Of a stretch of DNA of 64,000 bases, positions 26,329 to 34,733 are shown one piece after another. Made by a program: the position numbers and the translations under genes. Origin of the DNA: CADCWK01 sp035944555. Lineage in GTDB: Bacteria > Chloroflexota > Chloroflexia > Thermomicrobiales > UBA6265. The notes beneath the pieces are model-generated. The model ran no database searches. It saw only the letters and a list, made by a program, of their open reading frames with translations, and had not been told where the DNA came from. Location of the stretch: assembly GCA_035944555.1 (NCBI GenBank), contig DASZAY010000024.1, forward strand, positions 1-64,000, written 5' to 3'. Positions within the stretch are counted from its first letter, which is position 1, and each line of letters begins with the position of its first letter.

Positions 26329-27306
26329 CTAGTCGTTGGAGCGGCCGAAGCCGAACAACCGGCCCTGGACGACGGTGATGACGATGATGATCGCGGTCAG
26401 GATGAAGCCGGCCGCGGCGCCGCGCCCGTAGTCCTGGTTGCCGATCGCGATCTGATACGTGTAGATCAGCGGGGTCCGGGCCAGGTTGAGGTTGGCCGAG
26501 GATGCCAGGCCGCCGGAGAGGATGTTGTAGAACTCGTCGAAGGCCTGGAAGGCGCCGATCAGGTTGAGCACCACGACCGCGACGATGGCGTTGCGGAGTT
26601 GCGGCAGGGTGATCGTGACGAACGTCGTCCAGCCGGGCTTGCCCCCGTCGACGTAGGCCGCCTCATAGAGATCGCGCGGGATGTTCTGGAGCGCGGCGAT
26701 CAGGATGATCATGTAGAAGCCGACCTGGAGCCAGAGTCGCACCGAGACCAGCACGTACCAGGTGAACTCGTTCACCCAGTTGTAGACCGGCGATGTCGGG
26801 TCCGAACCACTCAGCCAGTACACCACGGTGTTGGCGAAGCCGGACGGGACACCGGTGAAGATGCTCGTCTTCCAGATCAGCGAGGCGACGACGTAGGACA
26901 CCGCCGTCGGGATGAAGAAGATCGTCCGGAAGATACCGCGACCAAGGGTCAGCGCGTTGACCAGCATCGCGAGGGCGAGCGCGAAGGCGGTCGTCAGCGG
27001 GACGATGAAGGCGGTGAAGATCAGGATCGTGATCAGTGACCGGCGGAACTCGTTGTTGCCGATCATGTACCGGTAGTTCTCCAGCCAGACCCAGTTGCCG
27101 ACGCTGACGCTGTTGCGGGCATCGGACAGGCTGATCAGGAATCCCCAGACGATCGGGATGAAGGTAAAGATCGTCAGGCCGATGATCATCGGACCGACGA
27201 AGACCCAGAACGCGATCTGCGCCTGGGTGGTTTGCCGGCTCCAGAACGAGACCTTCGGGGTCCGGACCGCGGCGGTGCTCTCGACAGACGGGTTGGCGAT
27301 GGCCAT
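26329..27306 (-). CDS. Sugar ABC transporter permease, MalF/UgpA-type
   Basis: About 325 residues from ATG 27306, which has GGAGG 5 nt upstream; the GTG at 27312 lies within the ribosome-binding site. Six to seven helices starting with AFWVFVGPMIIGLTIFTFIP. The EAA loop is IPRDLYEAAYVDGGKPGWTTFVTITLPQL. Partner of the MalG-type permease in an importer for an oligosaccharide or sugar derivative. A hairpin at 27360-27390 separates it from the binding-protein gene. Confidence 0.95.
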   Translation of the reverse strand: MAIANPSVESTAAVRTPKVSFWSRQTTQAQIAFWVFVGPMIIGLTIFTFIPIVWGFLISLSDARNSVSVGNWVWLENYRYMIGNNEFRRSLITILIFTAFIVPLTTAFALALAMLVNALTLGRGIFRTIFFIPTAVSYVVASLIWKTSIFTGVPSGFANTVVYWLSGSDPTSPVYNWVNEFTWYVLVSVRLWLQVGFYMIILIAALQNIPRDLYEAAYVDGGKPGWTTFVTITLPQLRNAIVAVVVLNLIGAFQAFDEFYNILSGGLASSANLNLARTPLIYTYQIAIGNQDYGRGAAAGFILTAIIIVITVVQGRLFGFGRSND

Positions 27307-27359
27307 GGGCACCTCCGTTGGCGCGCGTGGTCCGGCCCGGGCTGGGGCAGTTGGGACAA

Positions 27360-27390
27360 CGACCCGGAGACCGCCATGGTCTCCGGGTCG
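27360..27390 (-). terminator. Intra-operon hairpin after the binding-protein gene
   Basis: Perfect 13-bp stem 27360-27372 / 27378-27390 with loop gccat, in the 102-nt gap between the binding-protein stop and the first permease start. Such hairpins often let the binding protein be made in excess over the permeases by partial termination or mRNA protection. Confidence 0.65.
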
Positions 27391-27408
27391 CCGTCCCGGT
27401 CAGTGGTG

Positions 27409-28728
27409 CTAGGCGGTCGGCGTGGCCGAACGCTGGAGCTCGGCGTTGATTTGCGTCTCGGCGTCGGCGAGGGCAGCCGCGATGTCCCCACCACCCTGGA
27501 CGGCGTTGGTGACGGCGTCGCCGAGGATCGTGCCCATCGTGCCCGTCCAGGTCGGCGGCAGGATCTGGCCGTAGTCGTTCATGGCCTGGACCATGTCCGC
27601 GGGCGGTCCACTCTGGAGCTGGGTCGCCGCGTTGGCGACGCTGATCCGGGGCGGGACGTGGAAGCCGTAGGCAAGGTTCCAGTCGGTCTGCAGATCCGTC
27701 TTGTTGATCCACAGCCAGTTGACGAACGCCTTGGCGGCATCGACGTTGGGACGGTTGCCGTTGACGAACTGCGACCAGCCGCCGAAGAACGTCGCCGGTC
27801 GGCCCTCGGCATCCAGCGCCGGCAGCGGAACGACTCCGAAGTCTTCGCCCAGCTCGCGCTGGATCTGCGGCATGGCCCAGAGACCGCACCACTGCATCGC
27901 GACGAGCCCTTGGGTGAAGGAGCTCGGGTCGAACCACTCGACCGGGGCGCCGGTCAGCAGCGATCCGGTCCCCTGGAGCTCGACCAGCTTCTGGTAGGCG
28001 AGCACGGAGCGCTCATTGTTGAACTGGAGGGTCGTGCCATCGATGATCCCGGACCCGGCGGCGGCGGGCAGCAGCGTCAGCCATGCCGAGATGCCGCCGT
28101 CATTCCCGCAGAACAGGCCCTTCTGGCGGCCGGTTCCGAGCGCCGTCGAGGCGGCGATCAGCTCGTCGAAGGTGGTTGGCGGGGCGACTCCGGCGGCCTC
28201 GAGCAGGCTCGGGCGGTAGTAGATCCCGCCGGTGTCGGTCACCATCCGGACGCCATAGACGTTGCCCTGATACTCGTTGACCTGGATGCTGAGCGGGCTG
28301 AAGTCGGCCCGGACCTCCTCGGTATAGAGATCGTTGAGCGAGACGGCCTGGTTGGCGTTGATCGCGGCGGTCGTGATGCCGCCCAGCTCGTAGATATCCG
28401 GACCGTCGGGCGTCAGCAGCGCGGCGTTGAGCTTGGCCGCATAGTCTCCCGGGTTCCAGACCATCTCGACGGTGACGTTCGGGTCACCCGCGGGATCGGA
28501 CGTGTATGCCTGCGCGTAGCTGAGGGCGGCATCCTGCGTGCCGGCCTCGCCGTACTCGTGATACCACTGGCTCAGAGTCGTACCGCCCTGGCGGGCGGAG
28601 ACGGGCGAGCGACCGTACCCGGCCCAGACCACCGCGCCTCCGGCGACGACGACGGTCTTCATCAGGTCGCGGCGGGTCAGTCGGCCCATGATCGTGCGGA
28701 GATCCTGCGGATACTCGTGCTGCGACAT
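27409..28728 (-). CDS. Extracellular sugar-binding protein, Tat-exported
   Basis: About 439 residues from ATG 28728 (SQHEYPQDL), preceded by GGGGGTG. A twin-arginine signal is seen at residues ~17-45: TRRDLMKTVVVAGGAVVWAG. The mature part is a family-1 solute-binding protein: LSQWYHEYGEAG, VTVEMVWNPGDYAAKLNAALLTPDGPDIYELGG, GVRMVTDTGGIYYRPSLLEAAGV, EWFDPSSFTQGLVAMQWCGLWAMPQI. No lipobox cysteine at the cleavage region, so it is likely released into, or loosely held at, the cell exterior. First gene of the importer operon; a good promoter lies 67 nt upstream. Ligand unknown. Confidence 0.93.
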   Translation of the reverse strand: MSQHEYPQDLRTIMGRLTRRDLMKTVVVAGGAVVWAGYGRSPVSARQGGTTLSQWYHEYGEAGTQDAALSYAQAYTSDPAGDPNVTVEMVWNPGDYAAKLNAALLTPDGPDIYELGGITTAAINANQAVSLNDLYTEEVRADFSPLSIQVNEYQGNVYGVRMVTDTGGIYYRPSLLEAAGVAPPTTFDELIAASTALGTGRQKGLFCGNDGGISAWLTLLPAAAGSGIIDGTTLQFNNERSVLAYQKLVELQGTGSLLTGAPVEWFDPSSFTQGLVAMQWCGLWAMPQIQRELGEDFGVVPLPALDAEGRPATFFGGWSQFVNGNRPNVDAAKAFVNWLWINKTDLQTDWNLAYGFHVPPRISVANAATQLQSGPPADMVQAMNDYGQILPPTWTGTMGTILGDAVTNAVQGGGDIAAALADAETQINAELQRSATPTA

Positions 28729-28794
28729 TGAATCACCCCCGGGCGCTTCGACGCGCCTGCGGCTTCTCACTCCACCAACTATGTGGATTCGCGC

Positions 28795-28823
28795 AAGATA
28801 CCACCGACTGACAGGCGACTCAA
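28795..28823 (-). promoter_or_regulatory. Sigma70-type promoter for the sugar ABC operon
   Basis: Minus strand TTGAGT (28823-28818), exactly 17-nt spacer, TATCTT (28800-28795). This predicts a start near 28788 and a ~60-nt 5' leader. Confidence 0.65.
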
Positions 28824-28865
28824 TCCTTCAGTTCGCTGACATCTGGCAGAAACCGACAGATCGGT

Positions 28866-28880
28866 CGGTAGGCCCTACCG
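28866..28880. promoter_or_regulatory. Operator-like palindrome CGGTAGG-C-CCTACCG
   Basis: Perfect 7+1+7 palindrome between the divergent sugar-binding-protein and Fgd-like genes, about 43 nt upstream of the -35 box of the ABC operon. It could bind a LacI- or ROK-type regulator; no regulator gene is adjacent. Confidence 0.45.
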
Positions 28881-29031
28881 GGGACCACCCAGGCGACCCT
28901 GCTGGCCGAACAGGCAGGCAGCCCCAATAGGCTGCCCCCTGACGGCCAGCCTCTTGCTACGCTTACGGGGTGTAATCCCGGACCGGTCCTGTTGGCCCCG
29001 GTCCCCACATCACCCTCAAGGAGAATCCCGG

Positions 29032-30072
29032 ATGCAACACCGTGGTGTCGGCTACGTCGCCTCGTTCGAGCAGTTCCACCCGACCGACATGCTGAAGTGG
29101 TCGCAGCAGGCCGAGCAGGCCGGGTTCGAGGCTGTCGCTGCCTCCGACCACTTCCACCCCTGGACGCCGGAGCAGGGGCACAGCGCCTTCGTCTGGTCGT
29201 GGATGGGTGCGCTCGGCGCGAGCACCAACCTCCGATTCGGCACGGCCGTCACCCCGCCGGGCTGGCGCTACCACCCGGCCATCCTCGCCCAGGCCGCCGC
29301 GACGATCGAGGCGATGTACCCCAACCGCTTCTTCCTCGGGCTCGGTGCGGGCGAGGCGCTCAACGAGCACATCGTTGGTGAGTACTGGCCGGAAGCCGGC
29401 GTCCGCTCCCAGCGCCTCTGGGAAGCGATCGAGATCATCAACAAGCTGCTCACTGGCAAGGTGACCAAGCACAAGGGGCAGTACTTCAACCTCGAGAGCG
29501 CCAAGATCTACACCCGCCCCGAGACCCCGCCGCCCCTGTACGTCGCCACCGCCGGCCCACTCAACGCCGGCAAGACCGGGCAGTGGACCGACGGAATCAT
29601 GCTGGTCGGCGCGGCGGACGAGAAGCTCAAGGGTCTGCTGGGCAAGTTCGAGGAGGGAGCCCGCAAGCAGGGCAAGGACCCCAACGAGATGCCCAAGATC
29701 CTCCTGATCAAGATCTCGCTTGCCGACACCGAGGAGGCTGCCGCCGAGCAGGCCCTCCGGGAATGGCCCAACGGCGGAATGCCATTCCCCAAGGGCGATA
29801 TCCGCAATCCCGAGGACTTTCGGGAGATGGCCAAGCTGGTCCGGACCGAGAACTTCAAGAACCGGGTAACGATGACGCCGGACCTCGACAAGCACGTCGA
29901 GCTGATCCAGCACTACATCGACCTGGGCTTCGACGAGGTCTACGTCCACAACGTCGGGCGCAACCAGGAAGAGTTCATCGAGCGGTATGGCAAGGAAGTC
30001 ATCCCGCACCTGAAGTGGGGCGAGCGGGGGTCCACCGCGCCTGTCCAGAAGGCTGCCGCGCCAGCCGAGTAG
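29032..30072 (+). CDS. F420-dependent LLM oxidoreductase, Fgd-like (TIGR03557 type)
   Basis: About 346 residues from ATG 29032 with AAGGAG 8-9 nt upstream. LLM-class TIM barrel that would use the F420 made by the cofDCE genes. Aligned by eye to mycobacterial F420-dependent glucose-6-phosphate dehydrogenase, the catalytic positions are kept: Glu13 (SFEQF), His40 and Trp44 (SDHFHPW), and Glu108 in GLGAGEALNE (Glu109 in Fgd1). The PPGWRYHPAILAQ and YPNRFFLGLG segments also match. The phosphate-binding C-terminal half diverges from true Fgd1, so the substrate may be another sugar or alcohol. Divergent from the sugar ABC operon, which may supply the substrate. A hairpin ends the gene. Confidence 0.9.
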   Translation: MQHRGVGYVASFEQFHPTDMLKWSQQAEQAGFEAVAASDHFHPWTPEQGHSAFVWSWMGALGASTNLRFGTAVTPPGWRYHPAILAQAAATIEAMYPNRFFLGLGAGEALNEHIVGEYWPEAGVRSQRLWEAIEIINKLLTGKVTKHKGQYFNLESAKIYTRPETPPPLYVATAGPLNAGKTGQWTDGIMLVGAADEKLKGLLGKFEEGARKQGKDPNEMPKILLIKISLADTEEAAAEQALREWPNGGMPFPKGDIRNPEDFREMAKLVRTENFKNRVTMTPDLDKHVELIQHYIDLGFDEVYVHNVGRNQEEFIERYGKEVIPHLKWGERGSTAPVQKAAAPAE

Positions 30073-30094
30073 CGACCCTTCAGGCCGGACGAAG

Positions 30095-30135
30095 GACGAC
30101 GACCCGCCGGGAACGGTTTCCGGCGGGTCGTCGTC
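30095..30135 (+). terminator. Hairpin after the Fgd-like gene, 16-bp stem
   Basis: Stem 30095-30110 / 30120-30135, 23 nt after the stop codon, with some extra pairing inside the loop. Only TT follows. Confidence 0.75.
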
Positions 30136-30233
30136 TTCCCGAACAGCAACCCAATCCGGTCACCCCCTACCCGCATCGGACACGATCATGACAGCAGCGA
30201 AATCCAGCCTCACTCATGGAGGACATGCCAGCC

Positions 30234-30635
30234 ATGCCTGACATCAGCTCGCCGACCAGTGACTCCCAGCGTCCGACCATCACCTTCCGTGGCGCGGTGC
30301 TCAACAGCCCGGACCCGGCAACCTCCGCCCGCTTCTACGCGGACCTGCTCGGCTGGACGGTGACGGATACCGACGCCGAGTGGGCCGATCTCGCCCCGCC
30401 AGCCGGTGGCCCGACGATCAGCTTCCACATCGAGTCCATCTACGAGCGCCCGACCTGGCCGGCCGAGCCGGGCAAGCAGCAGATGATGCAGCACCTCGAC
30501 TTCCAGGTGCAGGATCTGGACGCCGCCGTCGCCCACGCTGTCTCACTGGGCGCGGCCATCGCCGACGACAGCCGCGACCGCATCCGCGTGATGCGGGACC
30601 CGGACGGCCACATCTTCTGCCTGTTCACCGGCTGA
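30234..30635 (+). CDS. VOC-fold (glyoxalase/dioxygenase superfamily) protein
   Basis: About 133 residues. ATG 30234 is chosen because GGAGGA lies 10 nt upstream; ATG 30216 and 30225 are in frame but badly spaced. Vicinal-oxygen-chelate fold with two beta-alpha-beta-beta-beta modules: FRGAVLNSPDPATSARFYADLLGW and MQHLDFQVQDLDAAVAHAVSLGA, ending VMRDPDGHIFCLF. It is of the small stand-alone type often annotated as glyoxalase-like or bleomycin-resistance-like. The substrate is unknown. Convergent with the LysE gene through a shared hairpin. Confidence 0.88.
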   Translation: MPDISSPTSDSQRPTITFRGAVLNSPDPATSARFYADLLGWTVTDTDAEWADLAPPAGGPTISFHIESIYERPTWPAEPGKQQMMQHLDFQVQDLDAAVAHAVSLGAAIADDSRDRIRVMRDPDGHIFCLFTG

Positions 30636-30651
30636 TCCTGCCTCCCCCGGA

Positions 30652-30697
30652 CATGACGATGCCCCGCCGGGTCGGATCCGGGCGGGGCATCGTCATG
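30652..30697. terminator. Bidirectional hairpin, 17-bp stem
   Basis: Stem 30652-30668 / 30681-30697 with a 12-nt loop, between the convergent VOC and LysE genes. Confidence 0.75.
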
Positions 30698-30716
30698 CCT
30701 GAACGATCGAACAGGA

Positions 30717-31331
30717 TCAGCGGCGGGTGGCGATGGCCAGGGCCGCGCCGGTCATCGCGCCTGCACTGATCCGGTTGGCGACGCGGAGCGCCCGCGGGGT
30801 GCGGAGCAGCGCCCTAGCTCGGCTGGCGAGCGCAACCCAGGCCAGGTCGACCACGGCCAGGACTGCGACGGTGACCAGCGAGACGATCACCCAGCTGGCG
30901 AGGCTGAACCGGGAGATATCGATCAGCGATGGCAGCAGGGCGACGTAGAAGACCATGATCTTCGGGTTGCCCATCGTCAGCGCCAGCCCGGCGCCGAACA
31001 TCGAAAGCCGGCTGCCCTTCCGGGGCAGGCTCGCCTGCTCACCCTCGACACGGGCGTGCCACATCTTCCAGGCCAGCCAGAGCAGGTACGCGACACCAAG
31101 CCACTTCAGCGTGACGAAGGCGTAGTGGAAGGCCTCAGCCAGTGCGACCAGCCCGGCCATCGACATCGTCAGCCAGATCACCTCGCCCAGCCACATCGCC
31201 GCGAGGAACGGCGCGACATCACGCCAGCCGTTGGTGATGACACGGGAGACCAGTGCGGCGATGCTCGGGCCGGGACTCCCGGCGCTGAGCATCAGCGCGA
31301 GTGCGAACGGGACGAGCGCCACCAGTTCCAT
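30717..31331 (-). CDS. LysE-family amino-acid/metabolite exporter
   Basis: About 204 residues from ATG 31331, preceded by AGGAGGGGG. Six hydrophobic segments. The N-terminal SAGSPGPSIAALVSRVITNGW is the LysE/RhtB signature (normally GPGP), and LAWKMWH, GAGLALTMGNPKIMVFYVALLP and the C-terminal RISAGAMTGAALAIATR also fit. It would export an amino acid or related small molecule by proton exchange. The longer frame up to 31568 crosses the ndh terminator and is not credible. Confidence 0.92.
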   Translation of the reverse strand: MELVALVPFALALMLSAGSPGPSIAALVSRVITNGWRDVAPFLAAMWLGEVIWLTMSMAGLVALAEAFHYAFVTLKWLGVAYLLWLAWKMWHARVEGEQASLPRKGSRLSMFGAGLALTMGNPKIMVFYVALLPSLIDISRFSLASWVIVSLVTVAVLAVVDLAWVALASRARALLRTPRALRVANRISAGAMTGAALAIATRR

Positions 31332-31373
31332 GGACCCCCTCCTTTCCCCGACCCGGCAACGGCGCCGTGGTCG

Positions 31374-31411
31374 ACGACGGCCCGCCGGAAACCAATCCGA
31401 CGGGCCGTCGT
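31374..31411 (-). terminator. Hairpin after ndh
   Basis: Stem 31374-31384 / 31401-31411 (11 bp), extended past one mismatch by 4 bp with a 6-nt loop, between the ndh stop and the LysE start. Confidence 0.7.
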
Positions 31412-31444
31412 GTTGTCGCATGCAACGCCAGGTCCGAATGGACC

Positions 31445-32773
31445 CTACGGGGCGGGCGGAACCGCACGCGAGCGGCGGTTGTTGCCTGGGTACGACGTGA
31501 TCCAGGTGAAGATCGTCGACACCTTGTTGCGCAGCGTCGGCAGGAAGGCGACGTGGACGCCCAGCCACATGACCCAGGCCGGGAAGCCGGTGATGTACTT
31601 GCCACGGATATCAGCCACCGCCTTGTTCCGGGCGATGATCGCCATGCTGCCCTTGTTGTTGTAGGTGAACGGCTGGGTCTTCTCACCCTGGATCAGGTGG
31701 ACGATGTTCTTGCCCGCGTGAGTCCCCGTCTGCATCGCGGCCGGCGCGACGCCCGGGACCGGCTTGCCGTCGGTGCTCTTCGCCGCGGCGAGGTCGCCGA
31801 CGATGAAGATCTCCGGGTGGCCCGGGACGGACAGGTCCGGCTCGACCAACACCCGACCGGGGCGATCCAGCTCGACGCCCAGCGACCCGGCCAGCGGCGA
31901 CGCCTTGACGCCGGCCGACCAGATGATCGTCCGGGCCGGGATGAACTCACCCGGGTCCTTGCCGATGGTGATGCCGGTCGCGTCGATGTTGGTCGCGAAG
32001 CCCTTGAGCTTGGTCTGGACGCCCAGCTGGTCCAGTGACTTCTGGGCGGCCTTCGAGAGCTCCTCCGGGAAGGGAGGGAGAACACGGTCCAACCCCTCGA
32101 CCAGGTACACCTTGGCGTGCGCCGGGTCGATGGATTTGAACTGGTCAGAGAGCGTCTGCTTGGTGATCTCGGCCAGCGAGCCGGCCAGCTCGACGCCGGT
32201 CGGGCCCGCGCCGATCACGACGAAGGTCAGGAGCGCCTTGCGCTCCTCCTCGTCGGTGGTCCGCTCGGCCGCCTCGAAGGCATCGAAGACGCGGCGCCGG
32301 ATCTCCAGCGCGTCCTCCATCGTCTTCATGCCCGGCGCGAACGGGGCGAAGTGGTCGGAGCCAAAGTAGTTGTGGCTGGAGCCGGTCGCCAGCACGAGGT
32401 AGTCGTACGGCAACGTGGTCTCATCGGCGAGGACGACGTTCTTCGCCTCGGTGTCGATGCTGGTGACCTCGGCCTGCAGGACCCGGACGTTCTTCTGCTT
32501 GCGGGTCAGCGCGCGGATCGGCTGAGCGATGTCGGCTGGCTCCAGCTGCCCCATGGCGACCTGGTAGAGCAGCGGCTGGAACAGGAAGTGGTTGCGGCGA
32601 TCGATGATCGTGATCTGGACCGGCTGGCCGGTGAGGGCGGCGGCGGCCTTGAGCCCACCGAACCCGCCACCGACGATGACGACCTGCGGCAGGCGACCGT
32701 CTACCGTCCGGACCGGCGCGGCGGCCGGGCTCGAGGACTTGTCGCTGGACACACCCTGGGTAGAAGCCGACAC
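31445..32773 (-). CDS. ndh: Type II NADH:quinone oxidoreductase (NDH-2)
   Basis: About 442 residues, GTG start at 32773 following GGGGGAATC. Single-subunit flavoprotein that passes electrons from NADH to quinone without pumping protons. Two Rossmann motifs: VVIVGGGFGGLKAAAAL (FAD) and FVVIGAGPTGVELAGSLAEI (NADH). YDYLVLATGSSHNYFG, WSAGVKASPLAGSLG and FIVGDLAA are further family motifs; the C-terminal amphipathic part, GKYITGFPAWVMWLGVHVAFLPTLRNK, binds the membrane. A Ser/Ala/Pro-rich N-terminal extension of ~28 residues precedes the first strand. Monocistronic, ended by a hairpin. Confidence 0.95.
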   Translation of the reverse strand: MSASTQGVSSDKSSSPAAAPVRTVDGRLPQVVIVGGGFGGLKAAAALTGQPVQITIIDRRNHFLFQPLLYQVAMGQLEPADIAQPIRALTRKQKNVRVLQAEVTSIDTEAKNVVLADETTLPYDYLVLATGSSHNYFGSDHFAPFAPGMKTMEDALEIRRRVFDAFEAAERTTDEEERKALLTFVVIGAGPTGVELAGSLAEITKQTLSDQFKSIDPAHAKVYLVEGLDRVLPPFPEELSKAAQKSLDQLGVQTKLKGFATNIDATGITIGKDPGEFIPARTIIWSAGVKASPLAGSLGVELDRPGRVLVEPDLSVPGHPEIFIVGDLAAAKSTDGKPVPGVAPAAMQTGTHAGKNIVHLIQGEKTQPFTYNNKGSMAIIARNKAVADIRGKYITGFPAWVMWLGVHVAFLPTLRNKVSTIFTWITSYPGNNRRSRAVPPAP

Positions 32774-33037
32774 GATTCCCCCTCATATGATCTGGACGCG
32801 CCGCGGCCGATCTGGCCGGTTGTCGGGTATGGCGGCACCCGTGCCGCGCCGCTAGAAGCGGGATCAAGGGTACCGCCGAACCGGCATCACTGCCACGCGG
32901 ACGGCGCATGTCGACGATGCAGGCTGGTATCGATCGTCGTATCTCGCCGGAATCGGGGATAAACGGTTTGGACCGGACGCCCAGAAGCACGCGCCTTGAC
33001 AGGGGGACCGGGCCACTTCCGGGTCATTCGACCACTA

Positions 33038-33565
33038 TCAGCCGGGACGCAGCAGTGGGATCTGGCCCGGCGGTCCACCGGCTGGCGGGTCGATCAGTTC
33101 GGTATTCCAGAGGGCAAGGTCGACCTCCGGGACGGGGTCGACGCCAAGGCGCTGGAGGATGTGGGCGATCTCGGAGCGGTGCCACTCGTCGTGCAGGACG
33201 ACGTGGAGAATCGTCGCGCCGATGGTGTGTCTGCTACCGAAGATGTGATGCGAGAACGTGTCGTCCAGCCGCCCCTCGTCCCTCGCTCGCCCGGCGAAGT
33301 CCATGAAGCGATCGTAGGCGGGTTCGATCCGCCGCCGGAACGCGTTCAGTCCGCTCGTGTCCCCGTCGTCCGCTGGCGGGACGTGTTCCATCATGGCGGT
33401 CCAGCCGACGAAGTTGTTGATCTGGTGATCGATCGTCGCCCGCAGCGTGCGGTGGCCGATATCGAACTCCTGGTCCAGCTGAGCGTCAGTCAGCCCCTCG
33501 CACGCGACGAGCAGGGTCAACGTTGCCCAGCGGTCGTGTTCCAGCATCCGGTCAAGCATGTCCAT
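33038..33565 (-). CDS. DinB-family metal-dependent hydrolase/transferase
   Basis: About 175 residues from ATG 33565. Four-helix DinB fold with the metal-binding histidine triad at His47 (TIDHQINN), His125 and His129 (HVVLHDEWHR). DinB/YfiT proteins include thiol transferases that use bacillithiol or mycothiol, but many have no known role. Divergent from the nuclease gene, with a 32-bp perfect palindrome in the shared upstream region. Confidence 0.9.
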   Translation of the reverse strand: MDMLDRMLEHDRWATLTLLVACEGLTDAQLDQEFDIGHRTLRATIDHQINNFVGWTAMMEHVPPADDGDTSGLNAFRRRIEPAYDRFMDFAGRARDEGRLDDTFSHHIFGSRHTIGATILHVVLHDEWHRSEIAHILQRLGVDPVPEVDLALWNTELIDPPAGGPPGQIPLLRPG

Positions 33566-33685
33566 CCGTCATCGCTCCTCCTCGCCTGCCCATATGGACC
33601 GTCGACACCGTCCCGGATCCCGCGCCGGGTTCAGCCTGCCCGGGGAAGCGGACGAGGTGCGCCCCGAATGCCCGATATCCGCCAT

Positions 33686-33717
33686 TGACCACCAGTGGGA
33701 CGTCCCACTGGTGGTCA
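33686..33717. promoter_or_regulatory. 32-bp perfect palindrome between divergent genes
   Basis: Each half is 16 nt (left half TGACCACCAGTGGGAC), with no loop; the centre is ACGT at 33700-33703. It lies 121 nt from the DinB start and 69 nt from the nuclease start. Being between divergent starts, it is unlikely to be a terminator; an operator for a dimeric regulator is the simplest reading. Confidence 0.6.
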
Positions 33718-33785
33718 TCTATGGTAGATACCCTGCAGCTCAGCGACTCGATCACTTGCCGCGACCAGCCGGAGCGCCGCCCGCC

Positions 33786-34547
33786 ATGTCTTCACGCCGT
33801 CCCTCCCAGACCCGCTCACCCGGCGGACTCCCGAAGAGCCAGCTGGGGCCGACCGGCTTGCTGATCATCGGCGTCGTGGTGGTCGCCTGGCTACTGGACC
33901 AGCAGTTCGGCTGGGGGCTGTTCCCTGAGCAGAATGCGACCACCACGCCACGCGCCTCCCAGGCCGTCGTGCAGGAGTGGGACGGAGTCACGCCGGCCGG
34001 CCTCCCCACGACGGCCGAGGCCGCAACCGTCGTCCGGGTCGCGGACGGCGACACGATCACGGTCGACCTCGGGGGGGAGCAGTACGGGGTTCGCCTGATC
34101 GGGATCGATACGCCGGAGACCTACGTCGCCCGGACCGGCTACCGGGAGTGCTGGGGCCAGGAGGCCAGCGATTTCATGAAATCGCTGCTCCCGGCCGGGA
34201 CGACGGTCTTCCTCGACACGGATATCACCGACGAGGACCAGTACGACCGCCTGCTGCGCTACGTGTGGGTGGACGCCGGTAGCGTCGGGCTGGGGCCCGA
34301 GGGCGAGGCACTGATGATCAACGAGGTGCTTGTCCGCGACGGCTACGCCATCCCCTACCCCTACGAGCCGGACACACGGGAGCAGCCGCGGTTCAATACG
34401 GCGGCCAACGCGGCCGAGCGGGAGGACGCTGGGATCTGGTGTGCCTGCGGGGGCAAGCGGATCCCGGTGGACCAGACGGCCCCCGGCTGCTCCACCCCGA
34501 CGGCGTTGGGACCCGCTGACGGCCGGGTGGTGATCGGGCTGACCTGA
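33786..34547 (+). CDS. Membrane-anchored staphylococcal-nuclease-like (thermonuclease) protein
   Basis: About 253 residues from ATG 33786. A single transmembrane helix at ~24-38 (LLIIGVVVVAWLLDQQFG) would hold an outside-facing SNase domain. The domain begins TVVRVADGDTITVDLGGEQYGVRLIGIDTPET, with Arg103 and Glu111 in the positions of the catalytic Arg and Glu; YDRLLRYVWVD gives the second catalytic Arg. The calcium-binding Asp of D-G-D-T is kept. It degrades DNA or RNA at the cell surface in relatives. Residues after ~215 form a small Cys-containing tail (WCACGGKR). No strong ribosome-binding site is seen. Confidence 0.9.
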   Translation: MSSRRPSQTRSPGGLPKSQLGPTGLLIIGVVVVAWLLDQQFGWGLFPEQNATTTPRASQAVVQEWDGVTPAGLPTTAEAATVVRVADGDTITVDLGGEQYGVRLIGIDTPETYVARTGYRECWGQEASDFMKSLLPAGTTVFLDTDITDEDQYDRLLRYVWVDAGSVGLGPEGEALMINEVLVRDGYAIPYPYEPDTREQPRFNTAANAAEREDAGIWCACGGKRIPVDQTAPGCSTPTALGPADGRVVIGLT

Positions 34548-34733
34548 CCTGACCGGACGCCGCCAATCGGCGATCATCCGCAGGGCAACGGCAGTTGGCA
34601 ATTGTCATCCTTTGGTCACGGGAAGAGGACACTCCCGGATCATGATCAGATCATGCGCCGGCGGGAACCTGCCGGGCCATGAATAACGCCAGGGAGGCCG
34701 AGGGCCGCCCCGCAACCAAGGAGGATCACCGTC

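Noticed and set aside
26663..27937. 424-residue minus-strand frame across permease and binding-protein genes
   Set aside because: Crosses two well-supported genes and the hairpin between them; composition is that of a shifted GC-rich frame.
27232..28731. 499-residue plus-strand frame opposite the binding-protein gene
   Set aside because: Antisense shadow; the minus strand has Tat signal and solute-binding motifs.
33321..33345. tRNA-like T-loop wording (GGTTCGATCC)
   Set aside because: Inside the DinB gene with no acceptor or anticodon stems; no tRNA found elsewhere.
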